A stretch of DNA of 64,000 bases from Cristatella mucedo (taxonomy: Eukaryota; Bryozoa; Phylactolaemata; Cristatellidae), in the NCBI GenBank assembly GCA_009760855.2, contig WPIO01000208.1, forward strand, positions 113,501 through 177,500, read 5' to 3'. Below the pieces are notes generated by a model. It was not told where the DNA came from and made no database searches. It saw only the letters and a program-made list of their open reading frames with translations. Within the stretch, counting starts at the first letter, position 1. Every line of letters starts with the position of its first letter. Position numbers and translations under genes: made by a program. Positions 25,040-37,594 of this stretch are shown here, in pieces.

Positions 25040-25076
25040 GGGGGGGGGGGGGGGGGGGGGGGGGCGGGGGCGGGGA
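25040..25076 (+). repeat. long G homopolymer tract
   Basis: 25 G residues, then CGGGGGCGGGG. It could form a G-quadruplex in single-stranded DNA. Polyproline frames on the minus strand are artefacts of it. Confidence 0.95.
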
Positions 25077-25401
25077 CGTGGGCGGCTGCTGAAGCTCGGC
25101 TACGTATCGCTCGCTCACGTTCGTAACGGTTCACGACTTCTTCGGGTCCTGCGAGCCACAAACTTTCGATTGCAGTGTAACTCGGCGTGCCGTCAAGCGA
25201 GGGAGCAGCTATGAGTTGGCAGAGCTTGGTTTTTGTGCTACGACGACCCAAGATGGTGCGACCAAGCGAAAACGGTTGAAGCCCCTAGGCCGGCGACACA
25301 CGACGGGGCGGTGAAGCGACAACCTGGATTGGTCGCATCGACGTTCTTCTGAATATCCACCGATAGAGAAAACTCAATAGCTTTTTGCTGTCTTCGTCGA
25401 T

Positions 25402-25690
25402 GTAATGGAATGTAGTGTATCTCCGTCTGTAACTCCACAAAGTCATAAATACCATGTGGGTGTTACGCAGGAGAGTTTTGTGTAGCGAACTCACAACCTA
25501 AGCGGCTTTCGGTACGCATCAGGTAGCCAACAGACTTTGTCTCTCGCAACAAAGAGAACGTGGGAAGCACAGCAGAGTCAGTAGAGCAGTTTAGATTGGG
25601 AGTAGCATGGAAGTAGCAGCTCAGGACCACTAAAAAGGATGAGCCATAGTCGGCAGTGGGAGAGCAGTCGTCGTTGCGTAAGATAAATGG
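25402..25690 (-). mobile_element. LINE family 2, 3' end
   Basis: On the plus strand it begins at GTGTATCTCCGTCTGTAACT and runs through the reverse complement of the family 2 C-terminal coding end. 5'-truncated. No functional frame. Confidence 0.88.
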
Positions 25691-26559
25691 CAGAGAATCG
25701 TACCTCCACGACGATACGTCCGTCGGCTTCAGTCGCTGCGTCGCAACCTCTGACTAAATGCAGGTAAAATTTCTAAACTATAGATGTAGGATCGTCGTTA
25801 TTATCCGTTCGCTGCTTGCATTTTTCGGAGCTCCATTTGTAGCTATTCTCGCGCGAACCTCTGCTCCTCATCTGCGCCGGTTTTCTTTACACAATGCCAG
25901 CACGTTGCTGCAAGCTACACGCTCAGGCAGCCTCGCGTTGCCACCTCGCGCTACCGCGCAGGATGGCAACGCGCTCGTCTGCCAGCGCGACACGTTCGCG
26001 AAGGCGCGCGACGGCCCGCGTGCGGCGGCCGCGGCCGCCTTATCCTCGAGCGATCGAGCGGCGGCGGTGGCGGCGGCGGCTCTCCGTTGAAGCGGATCTC
26101 TCCCGTCGACGCGAAGCGACGACGACGCGCAATAAAAGCAGAGCCTACGCCGAGACTGGAGCGCACGAATTCCTCGCAGAAGCCTTGTAACGCCGCAGAT
26201 GTCGCCGCCGGTTTATCACGGCGCCGCTGCAAAGCGCCGCCGCCGCGAGAGAAACGATCGGTCCGGCGCTAGACAGGCATCCCGCTTAACTTGAAATGTG
26301 GCCGGCGGAATGCCCGTCCGACGCTCGACCGAGTGCAGCCAGCGGCGGCGGCTCCTCAGACGGAAGCTGCACGCGTTCCGCTTCCACGTTACCGCCGGAA
26401 AAAATGTGCTGCCTCTGCGAGCCGGTTTGCAGCGGCCGTCAGACCACGCGAATGACAGCGAATCCAATTTTTCCATCCGCGAATGGATTGCGAAGCTTTT
26501 GCTGATGCGAGCAGCAAGTGGCTGCGGAGGCGACTTTGTTCAGAAAGCGACGAGTCGCT

Positions 26560-27960
26560 GCGCCCGTGAGATTCGGCTTGCGACGACGTCTTTTGCATTG
26601 CCACATAAGAAAACCCGATTTATACGCAGACGCTTCACGACTCGATGCTGGAAAAGCGCCAGCGAATGGATAAAACAAAGTAGGGTATCCTGCCAAGGCT
26701 AGCATGCACAAGTACACGACTATCTTGCCGAGACGCGTCAGTAAATGCGGAAACGAGATATCCACAGCTGATGCCTAGTTACACCCCTATTTAGTAAATA
26801 TGGCTAATCACTTACATCGTTTAATAGCTCGAGCTACGCAGGAAGTAGGTGCTTACGATACGCTGGACGGAACAGAAGCAAGAAAAGAAAAAGAAAAGAA
26901 AAAGAAAAGAAAAGAACGGAAGCACATCTCAACTCATTCGGGAGCCGTATTTGTAAAGGCGCAGAAGAGCCTCTGCGGGTGTCGCCACCACCAGGCAGCA
27001 TTCAATAAATAAGTGCCCGCTGAGGGGCTCAAAAGTGCGGACCACGTCGCGATATGCGTGTGCTGGGTTCGTGCTTCTGCCCAAATAGCGCTTTTCAGAT
27101 GCATTTGTCGCATTTCGGCGTAAAATATGACCTACAGAACCGTCCGTGAGCCTGCCCGGTTAAGAGACGCCCAGCCGGAAGCTAGGCATCGCGGGAGAAC
27201 TGCCCGTGGACGATATGTAGCGGAGAATGAAACTACGGGCGAACTGCCGCGTACTGAAAACAAGAGCCCGTCAAATTGCCAGCCTCACAGCATCTCCGCC
27301 TTGCGTAGAAATGAAAGTGGATTCGTTTATTAGCGTATAAGCGACATGCGGTCTCGGTTCCGCGGTAATTTCATTCTAAAAAGCAAGATTCATGGCATTC
27401 GTCAACCTAGGGCGCGCTCGTCACTTGGATGAAGCAATTAGTGACTTGGCCAACTCCACACCCGCTCTTTCAATCCTGAATATATGCCGATTTTACGCCT
27501 CCTCGGTGGCTTTGCAGGTGTCCCAGCAGTGCGCTCTTGGGCTGCCATCACAGCGAAACGGTTGGGTTCTCCGCGGCGGGCCATTCTGCATCTCTCGCCA
27601 CGCCTGAAGCTCTAGGCGTCCCAGGCTACCACGCCACTCCAAGAGTACGCGCCATCGCTATCGATGAAAGCTCGTCGGAATTCAGGCTTCTTTCGCTGGT
27701 CTTGCCGTTCTCGACGCTTTCACCGTGTCCGCATCGTTCGCCGAGCGGTCCACGCACGTGGCCCATTGTGCCGAGCGGTGAACGGCGCGCTCGTATTCAT
27801 GCGCTTTAGCTTGCGAGGAGAGCGAGCGCTGCTGTGGACAGAAGGACTCGAGCGAATGAAGTCGTCGCGATCTGCCCGCTTCGCCGTGTCATGGCGGCTA
27901 GAATTTCACCACGCCCTCACATGCGTCGCCGGGCAATCGAACGGCAGGAGGATAATCACA
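26560..27960 (+). repeat. segmental duplication block 1, copy B
   Basis: The insertion-poor counterpart of 4830-7720. It lacks all five LINE/SINE insertions seen in copy A, so it is about half as long and serves as the empty-site reference. It contains a local AAAAG-rich run (26878-26915). No conserved frame suggests a gene. Confidence 0.85.
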
Positions 27961-28097
27961 AGTAAAGCCTGCACTTTACGCAAGTCGGGTAGCTTTCCGG
28001 TGCGCCAACTCAGCTTCGCTGCGTGAAAGCCGGGAACCGCCGGAAGTTCCAGACACCGCTCTCAGGCATGCAGCCGCAGGAGGAGGCGCGATAGCCA

Positions 28098-28300
28098 TCC
28101 AATGGAAACCTCTCTTAAGTTCAAACCCATTTTGATTTCTAGAATTTTAATTTTTGATATAAACTATGAGACTGCATGTTTCAGATGCATATGGAAATTG
28201 GCAAATTATCTCTGCCCATCTTCAATATATTTCTTGACACTCATCATTGCTCTCCACCCGTTGTACTCGAAAAAAGGTCCCAATCAATATAAGACGCTCA
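28098..28300 (+). repeat. dispersed repeat R3, copy 1
   Basis: Matches 43018-43230 in inverted orientation. Shared words include AAGTTCAAACCCATTTTGAT, TTTTGATATAAACTATGAGA, CAGATGCATATGGAAATTGG and GACACTCATCATTGCTCTCC. The two arms flank duplicated block 2 copy B and the satellite array. Confidence 0.8.
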
Positions 28301-28339
28301 GTCAACGCAAAAATAAATTCGTGGGAATTAAGCTCCATC

Positions 28340-29150
<811 letters not shown>

Positions 29151-29935
29151 TGTTTAATAAAGGCTAGTAATAGTCCTCCGAGGGAGCTTAAAGTGAACTG
29201 GTATTAGCAAAACATAATGTTTATAAACTTCTAATATAAACTGCTACAAAATAATGCTTTCTGAGCATAGTAATGTAAAGCAATCAAATAGGGCCTTTGT
29301 GGAGGCATATTTTTTCATCTGCAGTGAAATGCAGATTTAGTTCTGCGAGTTGAAGCAATAAATGAAATTGTTCCCTAAGAACTATTTCATAAAAATACCT
29401 CTCTCACGTCTAAATAAAATTAATGTTAGTGAAGGCGCACAAGCAGGTTACTTTTATTGACTTTCTGAAAGCCCTGTTAAACATTAGATGAGAGCACTTG
29501 TTTGATTCATCCATGAAAGAAAGTCGATGCATAAGTAACAGCTCTTAGGATAAGAAAAATGATTTATTTTGTTTGAAAATTTGTACTATATATTAGCGTT
29601 AGCCTGAAGGTTGTCTTAATGAAATGTGATTCCACGTGTAGTGCATCCATCTATATGTAGCATAATGCCGCGAACCGAAGTCGTGATACAGCACGTTTTC
29701 AGAGCTTTGTGGTTGGCACGTGAACCATTTTCCTGTCAATCTATATACAAGCAATCTATCAAGTCAATCTACAAGCCAATGCGGTTTCAGGCAGATTTTC
29801 TTATGAAGGCTTCCAATTCTCACTCTCATTTTCTGTGGAAAACACATGACGTTGATATGGAAAACTATTGATGCTTATGCCTTGTGCAGCCTCGTACACT
29901 GCCATCTTGAAGTGCTGCAGAAAAGCTGAGTTTGT
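29151..29935. other. unassigned AT-rich stretch
   Basis: No supported gene. The short plus-strand frames at 29626-29871 and 29868-30098 run into LINE family 2 sequence and lack features of their own. Confidence 0.45.
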
Positions 29936-30285
29936 TCGTGGTACGCTTAAAGACCGTTGGCGACAGAAGCTTTGCCTGTGCTGGTCTTTGAGTTTGGAAC
30001 TCGCTTACAAGATTCTTATGCAATGGCGACTACTCTCCTGCTGCCGACTATGGCACATCCTATCTAGCGGCCTGAGCTGCTACGTCCAAACTACTTAGTA
30101 CCTCAACTGCTCTCCTACTCAGCTATGCTTCCCAATTTCTCTTTGTTTCGTGAGATGAAGCCCGTTGGCTACCAAAGGCGTACCGAAAGCCGCTTGGCAT
30201 TTAAGTGGGCTGTACAAAAACTTTCCTGCGTAGCACCCACCTAGTCTTGGTGGCTTTGTGGAATTACAGACGGAGACGCACATTC
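29936..30285 (+). mobile_element. LINE family 2 fragment
   Basis: Begins near ACGCTTAAAGACCGTTGGCGACAGAAGC-type sequence (part of ORF2) and ends at GAATTACAGACGGAGACGCAC. Frames are broken. An older copy than those at 6.5 and 45.9 kb. Confidence 0.82.
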
Positions 30286-30445
30286 TCAATCATTGGAGCG
30301 TTTCTGGTCTACAGGCGACGTTGTGCCACGTTTAGTTGAATGCAAACCGTCCGACATCAAGCATTGCCTCTTCTGTTCTGAGAGCTGTCCTGGAGCAATG
30401 AGCATATCTAAGAACGCAGACGTGATTTCATCGAATTTACTCGGC

Positions 30446-30960
30446 CCGTGATTCGATGGCTTCCAGCTGATCAACGGATGCAGAGTACAGTTACGCTGAC
30501 CTGCAAGGCCCACCAGGGCTTGGCTCCTCCATACCTAGCTGAACTGCTGCGCCAATTTAAGCCTCCTCGTGCCCTCAGATACTCTATGGACAATCAATTA
30601 CGTGCTCCATACATACGCTCAAAGACCACTGGAAATGGAAGCCTTTGCTCTGCATGTCCTTAGACTACGGAAGTCATTTCCACAATTCTGACGCAGCATC
30701 TATGTTCCGCCGCTGACTGTAGCACACCCTCGCCCAGCCGTCCTGGACTGCTACTTTCATACTGCTCACTTTCTCGACTGCAGCCCTGTCTGAGCTGTGC
30801 TTCTCACTTTCTCTTTGTTTCACGAGACGACGCTTATTGGCAAGCGCACGCTTGCGCCGGTCGCAGCCCTGACGCTCCGAGTGCGCGCTAGTGAGGAGAC
30901 TCCTTCTCCTTCTTCGTGTAACGCCCAATCAGTCGTGGCCGAAGGTCGAATTGCAGAAGG
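30446..30960 (+). mobile_element. LINE family 2 fragment, older
   Basis: The frame at about 30448-30663 encodes the C-terminal domain motifs (W.PADQR, GLAPPYLAELLRQF). It then breaks, but the 3' order continues to CACGAGACGACGCTTATTGG and GTAACGCCCA. It abuts the left edge of duplicated block 2 copy B. Confidence 0.78.
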
Positions 30961-32775
30961 AGACACGATGCAATGCATTAAATAATGTCGAGAAGTTCTC
31001 GCAAACAGTAGGCATGATGGAGCTAAAACAAAAATCTGGAGTGCTTGACGTCACGAGAGACGTGTACACCCCAGTCAGAGGTCGTAAAATTATTACTCAA
31101 GGAAGCTGGAGCGGCGGGCTTGGTATCGGCTGGTTGTTTTTCCTACACTTGAAAAGCAGCTGAAAACTTTGGCTGATAGCCGGAGCATAGATCGACGCAC
31201 AAAAAGGTTTCCTCTGAAGAGAAACGACCGCGCGCCTGTAAAGGTTACGGGGTGATCACAATAGGAACCCCTACCCCCTCGGCGACGGTGGGGGGGACAC
31301 CCGTCTGAGAAACGGGTTTCCCATGACGTAATGCGGAATGGAAGCGTAAAAGCAATTATGCAAATGAGATTGCTAAAACATTGCTTGTCACTGCTCCCTG
31401 ATTCTAGCGTAGCGCTCGCACACTTCCTCATGAATAGGAGCGAGAGATTATACAAAGATACCGCTATTTCTTGCCAGAATTTCAACTGCAGTCTATTGCT
31501 TTGGTTCTAAACCGCGCTTAAGAGAGCAAATAGAAAAAACTTCTTAACCTCTAAAATCAGTGTTTAATGATTAAAATTTAAACCGTTATTTTCTTACTTG
31601 GCTACTGTCATTTGCTAAACATCTCCTTACTCACGGGATATGTACGTCCTCTTCCGCTAATCCACATTTAATTTCCTAATTGTATACCATTGATAATAGC
31701 CTCGCTGCTTTTACGAACGACTTTTGAAAGGGAATGTGGCGATCTGCTAGCACTATAAAGCGAGTGAAGCGGCTTCATTTTTAAAGTGAGCGGATGCGTG
31801 CGCTTTCAAGAACCATCGCCTGCTTCGGCCAATAGCCGTGGGCTACATCTCGTACTACAGTGGACTCGCTAAACTCTGAGAGAATGCTTGCGCTCAGTCA
31901 TCGCGTCGCTCCAACTCTCACAATACCCGCAGCCTTTACGGGCCACCTCACCCACCCACAAAAAGAACTATAACGGAACCCATTGCTGAGTAAATTGTAT
32001 TGGCTTTGGATAATCTGGATTGCCAAAGAATTGTTTCGAGGTATAACCGCTACTCAAAGCTCCTTTTGGTGAGCTAGAAACTCACGCTGCACCAATCAAG
32101 ATGCAGTGAATGGACTCCGCGTAGCCTTACTGCTTTCATCGCTAGCTATTGGTGCCAATTCTAACTAAAGCTGTTTGTAGCGTATCAAAAAAGAAATTTC
32201 CTCACAATATCGGTGTATCGGTGGAATGTATTTTTGACGAGCATTTGTGTACCCTATTACGATTGATTAGCCCGAGGCGGCTTAAAAGTGTGATACGGTC
32301 AGCTAGGTGTCACTGTCTGCCCTTTGATTAAAGGATGTCAGCTACGGACGAACGCGAGCAACCGGCTGCAGCGTTGCAAAATTTGAGTGCCCACATTTCT
32401 GCGCTATCTCCAGTTCGTAGTGCGCGAATCTCCATGGAACGGCCGCTCGGAGCTTGCGACGATAGTGCACTGACATTCAGGGACATTCCGGGACGTCGGG
32501 CAGTCGAGGCCATCGAGGCCGTCACGGAGGATTAATCGCGCCGAGAGTTCAACTAGCAACGCCGGTGACGCTCATGCGTCGCAGCCACGTCCCTGCCCCG
32601 ATGCTGTGGCCCCGATGCACCTACGTTTTGCCCGTAGCGTTGCTTAGTTCCCCTGATAGTGTTAAAGCACTCGCGATTAGTTTTTTTCGTGTGGAGAAGA
32701 ATCAAACAGTCTTTCCTCTGGAACTAGCCAAGCTGCGATAGCTAAGTGCCAAAAAGCAGCCTAACTAAGCATTAT

Positions 32776-32940
32776 GCCGTGATTGCACACTAGGTAAAGC
32801 GGATGCTTCTCACGATCATGGTCCCGATGTCGTGGGTTCAAATTCTGCGTTGGGTGATTCTTTATCGCTGCCACAAGCAGTGGTGACAGCGGTAAAGGCT
32901 CTTCTGTCGCTTTTCAAAAGATGCACGTTTATCAGCTGGA
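32776..32940 (+). mobile_element. SINE-A
   Basis: GCCGTGATTGCACACTAGGT head, GTCGTGGGTTCAAATTC B-box region, GGTGATTCTTTATCGC, GGCTCTTCTGTCGC and a TTATCAGCT terminus. The duplicated copy A (near 12960) lacks it, so it inserted in copy B after the duplication. Confidence 0.85.
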
Positions 32941-33134
32941 ATTCTGTTTTAATTTCTTGACCCCTAGTCACGCTTACAGAACTGTTACCAAATTTGCATA
33001 AATTCTACGTATTTCATGTTCATCATGAGGAGATCATTTGCGTTTATGTAAGATCTAAAATTTCAAAAATTGTATGTAGGTTCTAATATATATAGTTATA
33101 TGTATATATATATATTTCTACATTGCATAGCACT

Positions 33135-36100
33135 GGTCGGGGGTCATGCTCAAGATGAACATTAACAAAAGGAAAGCACCCCGTAGCCGCCGCGGTGGCC
33201 GGAACCGCCAGCTTAGACGCTGCTCGTTTGGTATTCCTAGCATTGTCTCGAACCGCTTAGCACGCTCCCCCGCATGCGTCACTGTAAATCTCTCAAACTT
33301 AGTGGTCATCAGGCCTGTTGTAACCCAATCGGCCAGACTTAACGCTTGCCTTTGGAATCCTCGCTCAATGTGCAATAAACCTCTAGTAATAAACGACCTT
33401 ATTTCTGAAAATGGTATCGACCTGCTCGCCCTAACTGAAACTTGGCTGAAATCGATAAACTGCCCGACAATTAAAGACGCTACTCCATCTGGTTTCACGT
33501 TCTTTCACACCCCTAGATCAATCAAAACTGGAGGTGGAGTTGCTATGACCGTGCGCTCGAAATTCAACTTCAAGCCATTTGCGGTACCCTCGAAGCAGTC
33601 TTTTGAATCTATTGTCCTGGTCTCACCCGAAAACAAGCTACCGATAGTGGCAGTAGTCTATCGCCCACCAGGTACCAAATCCTCCTTTATCTCAGATTTC
33701 TCCGATCTCATTTTGATTCTGTGTGCAAGAAATCGATCCTTCCTCGTTATGGGTGATTTCAACGTTCACTTTGATAACTAATCTGACGCTTTCAGCACCG
33801 AATTTCGTACTTTGACAGACTCATTATCTCTTGTGGCTCATGTGCATGGCCCTACCCACATCAAGGGTCACACACTCGACCAAATTTTCTCATATAACTG
33901 CACTTTGTCATCACCAGTTATCACCAAATCCTGCTTATCTGACCACATGCAGATCTCATTCAATCTACAGTGTGTGCCCACATTCTCCTCTAAAATAATC
34001 TGTGAATCGCGAAACCTCAAGACCCTTGACATCGATGCTGTCCGTGCGAGCATATCTGCTTCACCTTTGCTGCTCAGTCCTCCCTCCGATCTGTCATCAC
34101 TGGTAGATTGCTACAAAACGACACTAGCTGACACGCTCGACGAGTTTGCACCTTTGAAAAAGCGCACTGTGCGCCCCCGCCCAGACGGCCTATGGTTTAC
34201 CACAGACATTAAACTAGCCAAGTCTACTAAACGAAAGCTTGAAAAGGCATACAAAAGATCCGGACTAACTGTCCATCGACAGGCATATGAAGACTACTGT
34301 AGGTCGTACCAATCGATCCTAGCAAAGGCTAAGTCTAGCTTCTATAGAAACATTGTTCAATCACAGATGCACAATCCAAAAATGCTGATGTCGACAATAA
34401 ACCATCTCCTCAACCGTTCCCAGATTAGCTCCTTACCTGATGATCCTAATGATGATCTAGCCGATCGCTTCTCTCGATTCTTTGTGCAGAAGATAGACAA
34501 AATCAGGGAATCCATCCCTGCGATGACAACCTTCCCACTAGAATGCTGTTCCTCGGTTCCTGGCTGCGCCTCAATGTCTGCATTTAAACAGGTCACCAGT
34601 GACGTAGTCCTAAAGCTCGTATCTCAATCAAAGAAGACAACAAGTCCACTGGACCCTATTCCCACTGTCCTGCTCCTACGTTGCATTGATCTGCTGCTGC
34701 CATGCATAACCAACATCATTAATATGTCATTAGCCTCAGGTCAGGTCCCAGCACCTTTCAAAAAAGCTGTAGTCAGGCCACTTCTCAAGAAAGCTACACT
34801 AGACCAAGAGAACTTAAGCAACTACCGCCCAGTCTCCCTTCTACCATTCCTATCAAAGACACTGGAACGGGTCGTGGCAGACCAGCTGAACTCGTATATC
34901 GAAACCTCACACCTTGCTAGTAAGTTCCAGTCTCGCTTTAGAGCTAATCACTCCACAGAGTCAGCATTGCTTCGGGTATACAACGACCTACTTAGGAATG
35001 CAGACATGGATAGAGTGTCTCTTCTTGTTTTGCTCGATCTTTCGGCAGCTTTTGATACCATCGATCACAAAGTACTTCTAGAGCGCCTCTCATCTCGCCT
35101 GGGCATCACTGGCACTGCTCTGCAGTGGTTCAGGTCCTATCTCAGTGGGAGACTCCAGAGTGTTGACGTGAATGGACAAAGATCATCTGAAGTACCTCTA
35201 AAATATGGAGTACCTCAGGGCTCTGTGCTAGGTCCGGTCCTTTTCACCGTTTATACTCTCCCTCTCGCTGATGTGATTGCCAAGCACAATCTAGGCTTTC
35301 ACTTCTATGCGGATGACACTCAGTTGTACCTTTGCTTTGATCCCTCCCAGCCTTCGAGCACCTCAAATTCTCTCAACTCACTTGCTGCATGCATTGATGA
35401 CATCCGATCATGGATGGCAGCAAATTTTCTAAAACTAAACGATGATAAAACTAACTTACTAGTTATGGGCAAACCTAGTGTTATTCAGAAATTGGAAAGG
35501 CTGACTTTCAAAATTGGCTCTGCCAGCATATCTCCAGTTGCATCAGCTCGAAATCTAGGTGTCATATTCCAAAGCGACCTCTCGTTAGACGACCACATCA
35601 GCTCCACAGTCAAATCAGCCTATTTTCAGCTTCATAACATTGCTAAAATTAGGGCTTGTTTAGATAAGGATACCACGTCCAAGTTGGTCCATGCATTCGT
35701 GACATCTCGTCTCGACTTCTGCAACTCACTGCTTACTGGCCTACCAGCATGTGCGATCAGGCGATTGCAGCTGGTGCAAAACTCTGCAGCTAGGCTTGTC
35801 TGTCGTGAGCGTCGCAGTTGCCACATTACTCCACTTCTCGCCGACCTGCACTGGTTACCAGTCAAGCAATGGATTGACTTCAAGGTTTTGTCGCTCACTT
35901 TTAGGTCTCTTCATTCTATGGCTCCAGCCTATCTTTCAGATACACTACCCCATCAGGCAAAGCATCGTACCACTCGCTTTTCGGAATCCAACAGTCTAGA
36001 AATACCTCGTACAAACCTTAAATCCTTTGGAGACCGTGCATTTAGCTCGTATGCTCCCACAGCCTGGAACTCCCTCCCGACCTGCATCAGAACATCCCCT

Positions 36101-36409
36101 GACCTGACCACATTTAAAAGAAACTTAAAAACATACCTATTTAGGACAGCATTTAGTGGGTCCTTGTGATTCGTCCTCGATGTGCTTATGCGTGCTGACA
36201 CTGTTCATGCTGCCACTAACCACATTTGCATGCTGACCCAGTGCATGTAACCCCTAACCATGTTATTCATTTTGTTTGTTTTTCAAGCATGATTTTACTT
36301 ACTATTCTATTGCGTATCACTTTGCAGCAAATGTAAAGCGCCTAGAAAGAGATTAAGTTCTCTGAGGGCGCTTTATCAAGTGCATATTATTATTATTATT
36401 ATTATTATG
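33135..36409 (+). mobile_element. LINE family 1 (L2-like), most complete copy
   Basis: A 3.27-kb element: a short leader, one long ORF2 (endonuclease, reverse transcriptase, C-terminal domain), a 3' UTR of about 215 bp ending GAGGGCGCTTTATCAAG, and an (ATT)n tail. It interrupts sequence that is continuous in duplicated copy A (13160-13225), so it inserted after the duplication. I see no clear target-site duplication. No separate ORF1 precedes ORF2, so the 5' part is probably missing. All other family 1 pieces in the window are shorter copies of the same type. Confidence 0.93.
33146..36169 (+). pseudogene. ORF2 endonuclease/reverse transcriptase, one stop codon
   Basis: The ORF makes the enzyme that nicks target DNA and copies element RNA. 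Reading from ATG 33146 (a weak start, possibly internal) gives a basic leader, then an APE-type endonuclease: LLALTETWL, VVYRPPG, LVMGDFN. An in-frame TAA at 33779-33781 follows FDN. The same frame then continues for 785 more codons: the rest of the endonuclease (GHTLDQI, SDH), the reverse transcriptase (NYRPVSLL, LLDLSAAFDTIDH, GVPQGSVLGP, FYADDTQLYL) and a C-terminal domain typical of L2/CR1 elements (RLDFCNSLLTGLP, LHWLPVKQ, AWNSLP). About 1007 codons in all with just one disruption, so it was recently functional. As it stands the endonuclease and RT are separated by the stop. Confidence 0.9.
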
Positions 36410-36589
36410 AAGAATCGTGCTATATCCTCAGTCGTATTTATATTTAGAAATTTCAACGATGGTTTAATAATTTCGGAAATCAATGGATACGCGTGAGAAA
36501 TCATCCTCAGTGTCGGCACAAATCAAATATGTCCCCGAATCAGAATTTCTATTTCTATTTTAAGTTAAGTTTTCATAAAATTTTGGTCA

Positions 36590-37590
36590 GTTTATGCTCA
36601 TAATCTGCCAAAATGTTATGGATAAAGGTGGAAGCAGCAGCAACCTCGGTGAAGTTACATTTATCACAAATTGATGCATGTCACAGGACAGATACTTAAT
36701 GATGGAAAAGAGTGGATTTCTGGGCTCGACACGTCACTTCATGGTGACGCTACGGATGAGTCGGCATAAATATTTGAAAATGTGACAAAATCACAGACGA
36801 GAAGTCGGTAAATGCCTTGATGGTAGCCGTCGGAACACTCATGGAGACGGCTAAAGGGAACTCAGCGGAATGCTGCTTGTTTCCAAGTTGTTGTACTTGT
36901 TCAATGTTCGGAGATGGGCTCGGTGTGTGTGCCACCATTGTCGTTGACTCTGTGTTTGCAGTGACCACGGAAGTTGACGCAGCGACGGAGTTTGTAGAAG
37001 CCTGAGGAGGAGTCTGCAACGTGAAGCATAAACGACTCTACGATCCCTCGTATTGGTGGGTCGTATCGCATGAATCTCACGAAAACTTCAGGCACGAGCT
37101 TCGACTCCGAGCATAACTGCCACTCAGCACAATGCTGCAGAATGCCTGCTGCCGTTGCTTGCAGCAGCCAAAGCTTCGCCACTTACCAGCGAGGTCGATG
37201 ACCTGCCTATCGCCGGTGCTTCGGTGTTCATCTCATCCTGAGAGGCAGTGCTAATGCTGGGGGCTCCGAACGCCGTTACATTGGCGACGACCGCCGATGA
37301 CTCGGCTGTGTTTGTGACAGGGGTTGCGACTGATGCCGATGCCTGGACAGTAGTCATTCGTGCTGTAGGTCCATCATTCCTTGTCATCATGTCAGCGATA
37401 TTTGTGCTATTAATCTGAGGCGAGAGCGAGCTGGTCTCACTGCTCAAGCTGCTTGGCTCCGCAGATCTTGACGACGAGGCTAGCGAGCTGTTGCTGCTCT
37501 CCTGGGGCATCGCGGAGGTCATCTCGCTAGGTGTGCCACGTCGCTGGTCCGAGTTGGGCGAGCCACCGATTGAAGACACTGAGAGTGTCG
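36590..37590 (-). pseudogene. truncated copy of the mucin-like gene (exons 2-4 region)
   Basis: The exon 2 homologue (about 37585-37187) ends at a good donor, GCTG/GTAAGT, and the exon 3 homologue starts at 37013 after GCAACGTTGCAG-type sequence. Both keep open frames similar to the intact gene (SDQRRGTPSEMTSAMPQESS, NIEQVQQLGNKQ). The promoter, signal-peptide exon and GCC tract are gone: right of about 37590 the sequence jumps directly to the 3' end of the old LINE, which in copy A lies 1.3 kb upstream beyond the promoter. The exon 4 homologue (near 36690) has lost its AG-type acceptor context and reading frame. It is probably not expressed as a secreted protein, unless a new first exon exists. 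Confidence 0.72.
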
Positions 37591-37594
37591 AATC

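Noticed and set aside
32335-32535. A 66-residue plus-strand frame partly alignable with 12527-12612
   Set aside because: The ATG is absent in the other duplicate, the frame stops early there, and most differences change amino acids, so there is no sign of coding constraint.
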